DNA of 64,000 nt from the NCBI RefSeq assembly GCF_001594005.1, contig NZ_LTBA01000001.1:342428-406427 (forward strand), read 5' to 3'. The translations under genes and the position numbers were made by a program. Shown here piece by piece: positions 63,117-64,000 of this stretch; position 1 is the first letter of the stretch, and each line of letters starts with the position of its first letter. This DNA is from Clostridium tepidiprofundi DSM 19306. Its GTDB lineage: Bacteria; Bacillota; Clostridia; Clostridiales; Clostridiaceae. The notes beneath the pieces were generated by a model. It was given only the letters and a program-made list of their open reading frames with translations. It ran no database searches and was not told where the DNA came from.

Positions 63117-64000
63117 CTAGCACATCGTTTCGTCATCCTTTTTTATCTCTTTTCTGTCACCACATAATTCATTGATCTCTTCTACACTTAACCCTGTAGC
63201 TTTTGATACCATATACTCATCTATACCCATGTTTAATAAGTTTTTTGCAGTTTTAATGATTCCTTCCTTAATTCCTTCTTTGATTCCTTCCTTGATTCCT
63301 TCCTTGATTCCTTCCTTAATCCCTTCTTTAATTCCTTCTTTGATTCCTTCTTCTCTTCCCTTCTCCTCAGCAGCATTAATCTCGGCATTTCTTACCATCA
63401 TCGCTTTTAAATCATTTTCATATATTTCTCTTTCTTCCTTATTTAAACTCATTATATCTAGCCTCTCAGCTGCTTTTTTTATCTCCTCACTCTGTGCTAA
63501 TTCTTTAGGAACAGTATCCTTATCAAATTCATACGCTTTTGTTAAAAATGCTGCCCATCTATCTAGCGTTGTCTTTATTTCACTAAAATCTTTCTTGAAT
63601 TTTGGAAGTTCTATAAAATGCAGTTCAAACAAATTACTAAATGACTTCTTGCTCTTTACATTGTATATTTTGTAAACATTATGATATTCTTCTTCATCTA
63701 AATATCCAAAGTCCAATATATTTATGCCTATAGTCTTCTTCAGCAAATTAAATTCATATCCACTTTCTATTTGGTCTGAATATACCTTCGCCCAGTAATA
63801 CAAAGCTCTCTTGTCATAAAAGCTCTGCTCTGCAATCTGCATTTCTATATCATACCATACTCCTTTTTCATCTACTGCCTTTATATCAAGTATGCTCATC
63901 TTACCTTGCCTGTAATTTGCTAAGTTATAAGGGTTTTTTAACTCTATATCCACTATTTGCTCATCTTCACTCAACACTGAATTTATAAACGATATCAAAA
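63117..64000 (-). CDS. Rpn-family PD-(D/E)XK nuclease/transposase (5' end outside window)
   Basis: These YhgA-like recombination-promoting nucleases share the PDDEXK fold. Seen here: DIELKNPYNLANYRQGKMSILDIKAVDEKGVWYDIEMQI, where the D...E-x-Q catalytic core is intact, then RALYYWAKVYSDQIESGYEF. A charged linker follows with seven GIKE repeats, then a short tail. The frame is open to the window edge; the TTG at 63998 is internal. The last codons overlap no other gene. Family copies are often many per genome and mobile-like. Confidence 0.85.
   Translation of the reverse strand, partial: LISFINSVLSEDEQIVDIELKNPYNLANYRQGKMSILDIKAVDEKGVWYDIEMQIAEQSFYDKRALYYWAKVYSDQIESGYEFNLLKKTIGINILDFGYLDEEEYHNVYKIYNVKSKKSFSNLFELHFIELPKFKKDFSEIKTTLDRWAAFLTKAYEFDKDTVPKELAQSEEIKKAAERLDIMSLNKEEREIYENDLKAMMVRNAEINAAEEKGREEGIKEGIKEGIKEGIKEGIKEGIKEGIKEGIIKTAKNLLNMGIDEYMVSKATGLSVEEINELCGDRKEIKKDDETMC
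63264..63347 (-). repeat. Seven 12-bp repeats coding GIKE in the Rpn gene
   Basis: Seven in-frame units of the form GGA-AT(C/T)-AA(A/G)-GAA encode GIKE x7 in the linker. Units differ only at third codon positions. Slippage would change the linker by four residues without shifting the frame. Confidence 0.92.

Noticed and set aside
63172..63675. A 167-codon plus-strand frame rich in IPSL repeats
   Set aside because: It is the antisense shadow of the GIKE repeats of the Rpn gene and has no ribosome site.
1..64000. tRNA, rRNA or prophage modules
   Set aside because: No tRNA-like cloverleaf ends, rRNA blocks, integrase, terminase or capsid genes were seen on either strand.

Overview
The window reads as AT-rich DNA of a spore-forming, flagellated, amino-acid-fermenting member of the Clostridia. 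Evidence: strong Gram-positive ribosome binding sites, an H-type small acid-soluble spore protein, AbrB, the SCIFF peptide and its radical SAM maturase (a clostridial signature), flagellin, and two Stickland-type amino acid pathways. I cannot name the species from sequence alone.

Region 1 (1-19.4 kb) is an amino-acid catabolic island. It starts with the end of an Xaa-Pro aminopeptidase. Next is the operon for using trans-4-hydroxyproline: glycyl-radical dehydratase hypD, its activase hypE and pyrroline-5-carboxylate reductase proC. Upstream sits a 32-bp perfect palindrome and a divergent XRE-cupin regulator. After an MFS carrier, an AEC carrier and an orphan hydrogenase-maturation-type protease comes the complete ornithine pathway, transcribed leftwards as ord-ortA-ortB-oraS-oraE-(MutL-like)-orr. 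Its control is legible: a textbook -24/-12 sigma-54 promoter, two related upstream activator sites and, next door, a PAS-AAA+ sigma-54 activator.

Region 2 (19.4-38 kb) is mixed. It holds csp, a flavin reductase with a truncated tandem copy, an internally deleted IS200 element, a secreted metallo-beta-lactamase-fold protein, a decayed group IIC intron sitting directly behind a terminator, a DUF1836 gene and the oppBCDFA peptide importer. It continues with mgsA, cvpA, sspH, an HD-domain protein, a LysM protein, mgtC, a GH18 hydrolase and a CsoR-family gene. Relics of an IS605-like 3' end (resembling the TnpB guide-RNA region) are scattered here, one carrying a nested 159-bp MITE. sspH and a 41-codon gene share an aligned forespore-type promoter.

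Region 3 (38-59.4 kb) has a polysaccharide deacetylase/acyltransferase pair and abrB. Then comes the long conserved leftward block ruvA-ruvB-queA-tgt-yajC-TIGR04086-scfA-scfB-secD-secF-recJ*-apt-rel-dtd-mbl-hemZ-hisS-aspS. The gene in the recJ slot is an intact reading frame that has lost all DHH catalytic motifs and the C-terminal half.

Region 4 (59.4-64 kb) holds a PEP-carboxykinase-like protein, flagellin, a YjfB-type small protein and the edge of an Rpn-family nuclease gene with seven 12-bp repeats. An ~88-bp repeat upstream of the PEPCK-like gene matches, in inverted orientation, one upstream of the sigma-54 activator.

Functionally, PepP and Opp would supply peptides and proline/hydroxyproline, Hyp and ProC turn hydroxyproline into proline, and the Ord/Ort/Ora enzymes ferment ornithine. 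I see no tRNA, rRNA, CRISPR array or riboswitch. Several gene starts were moved to the codon with the best ribosome binding site; each entry says so.
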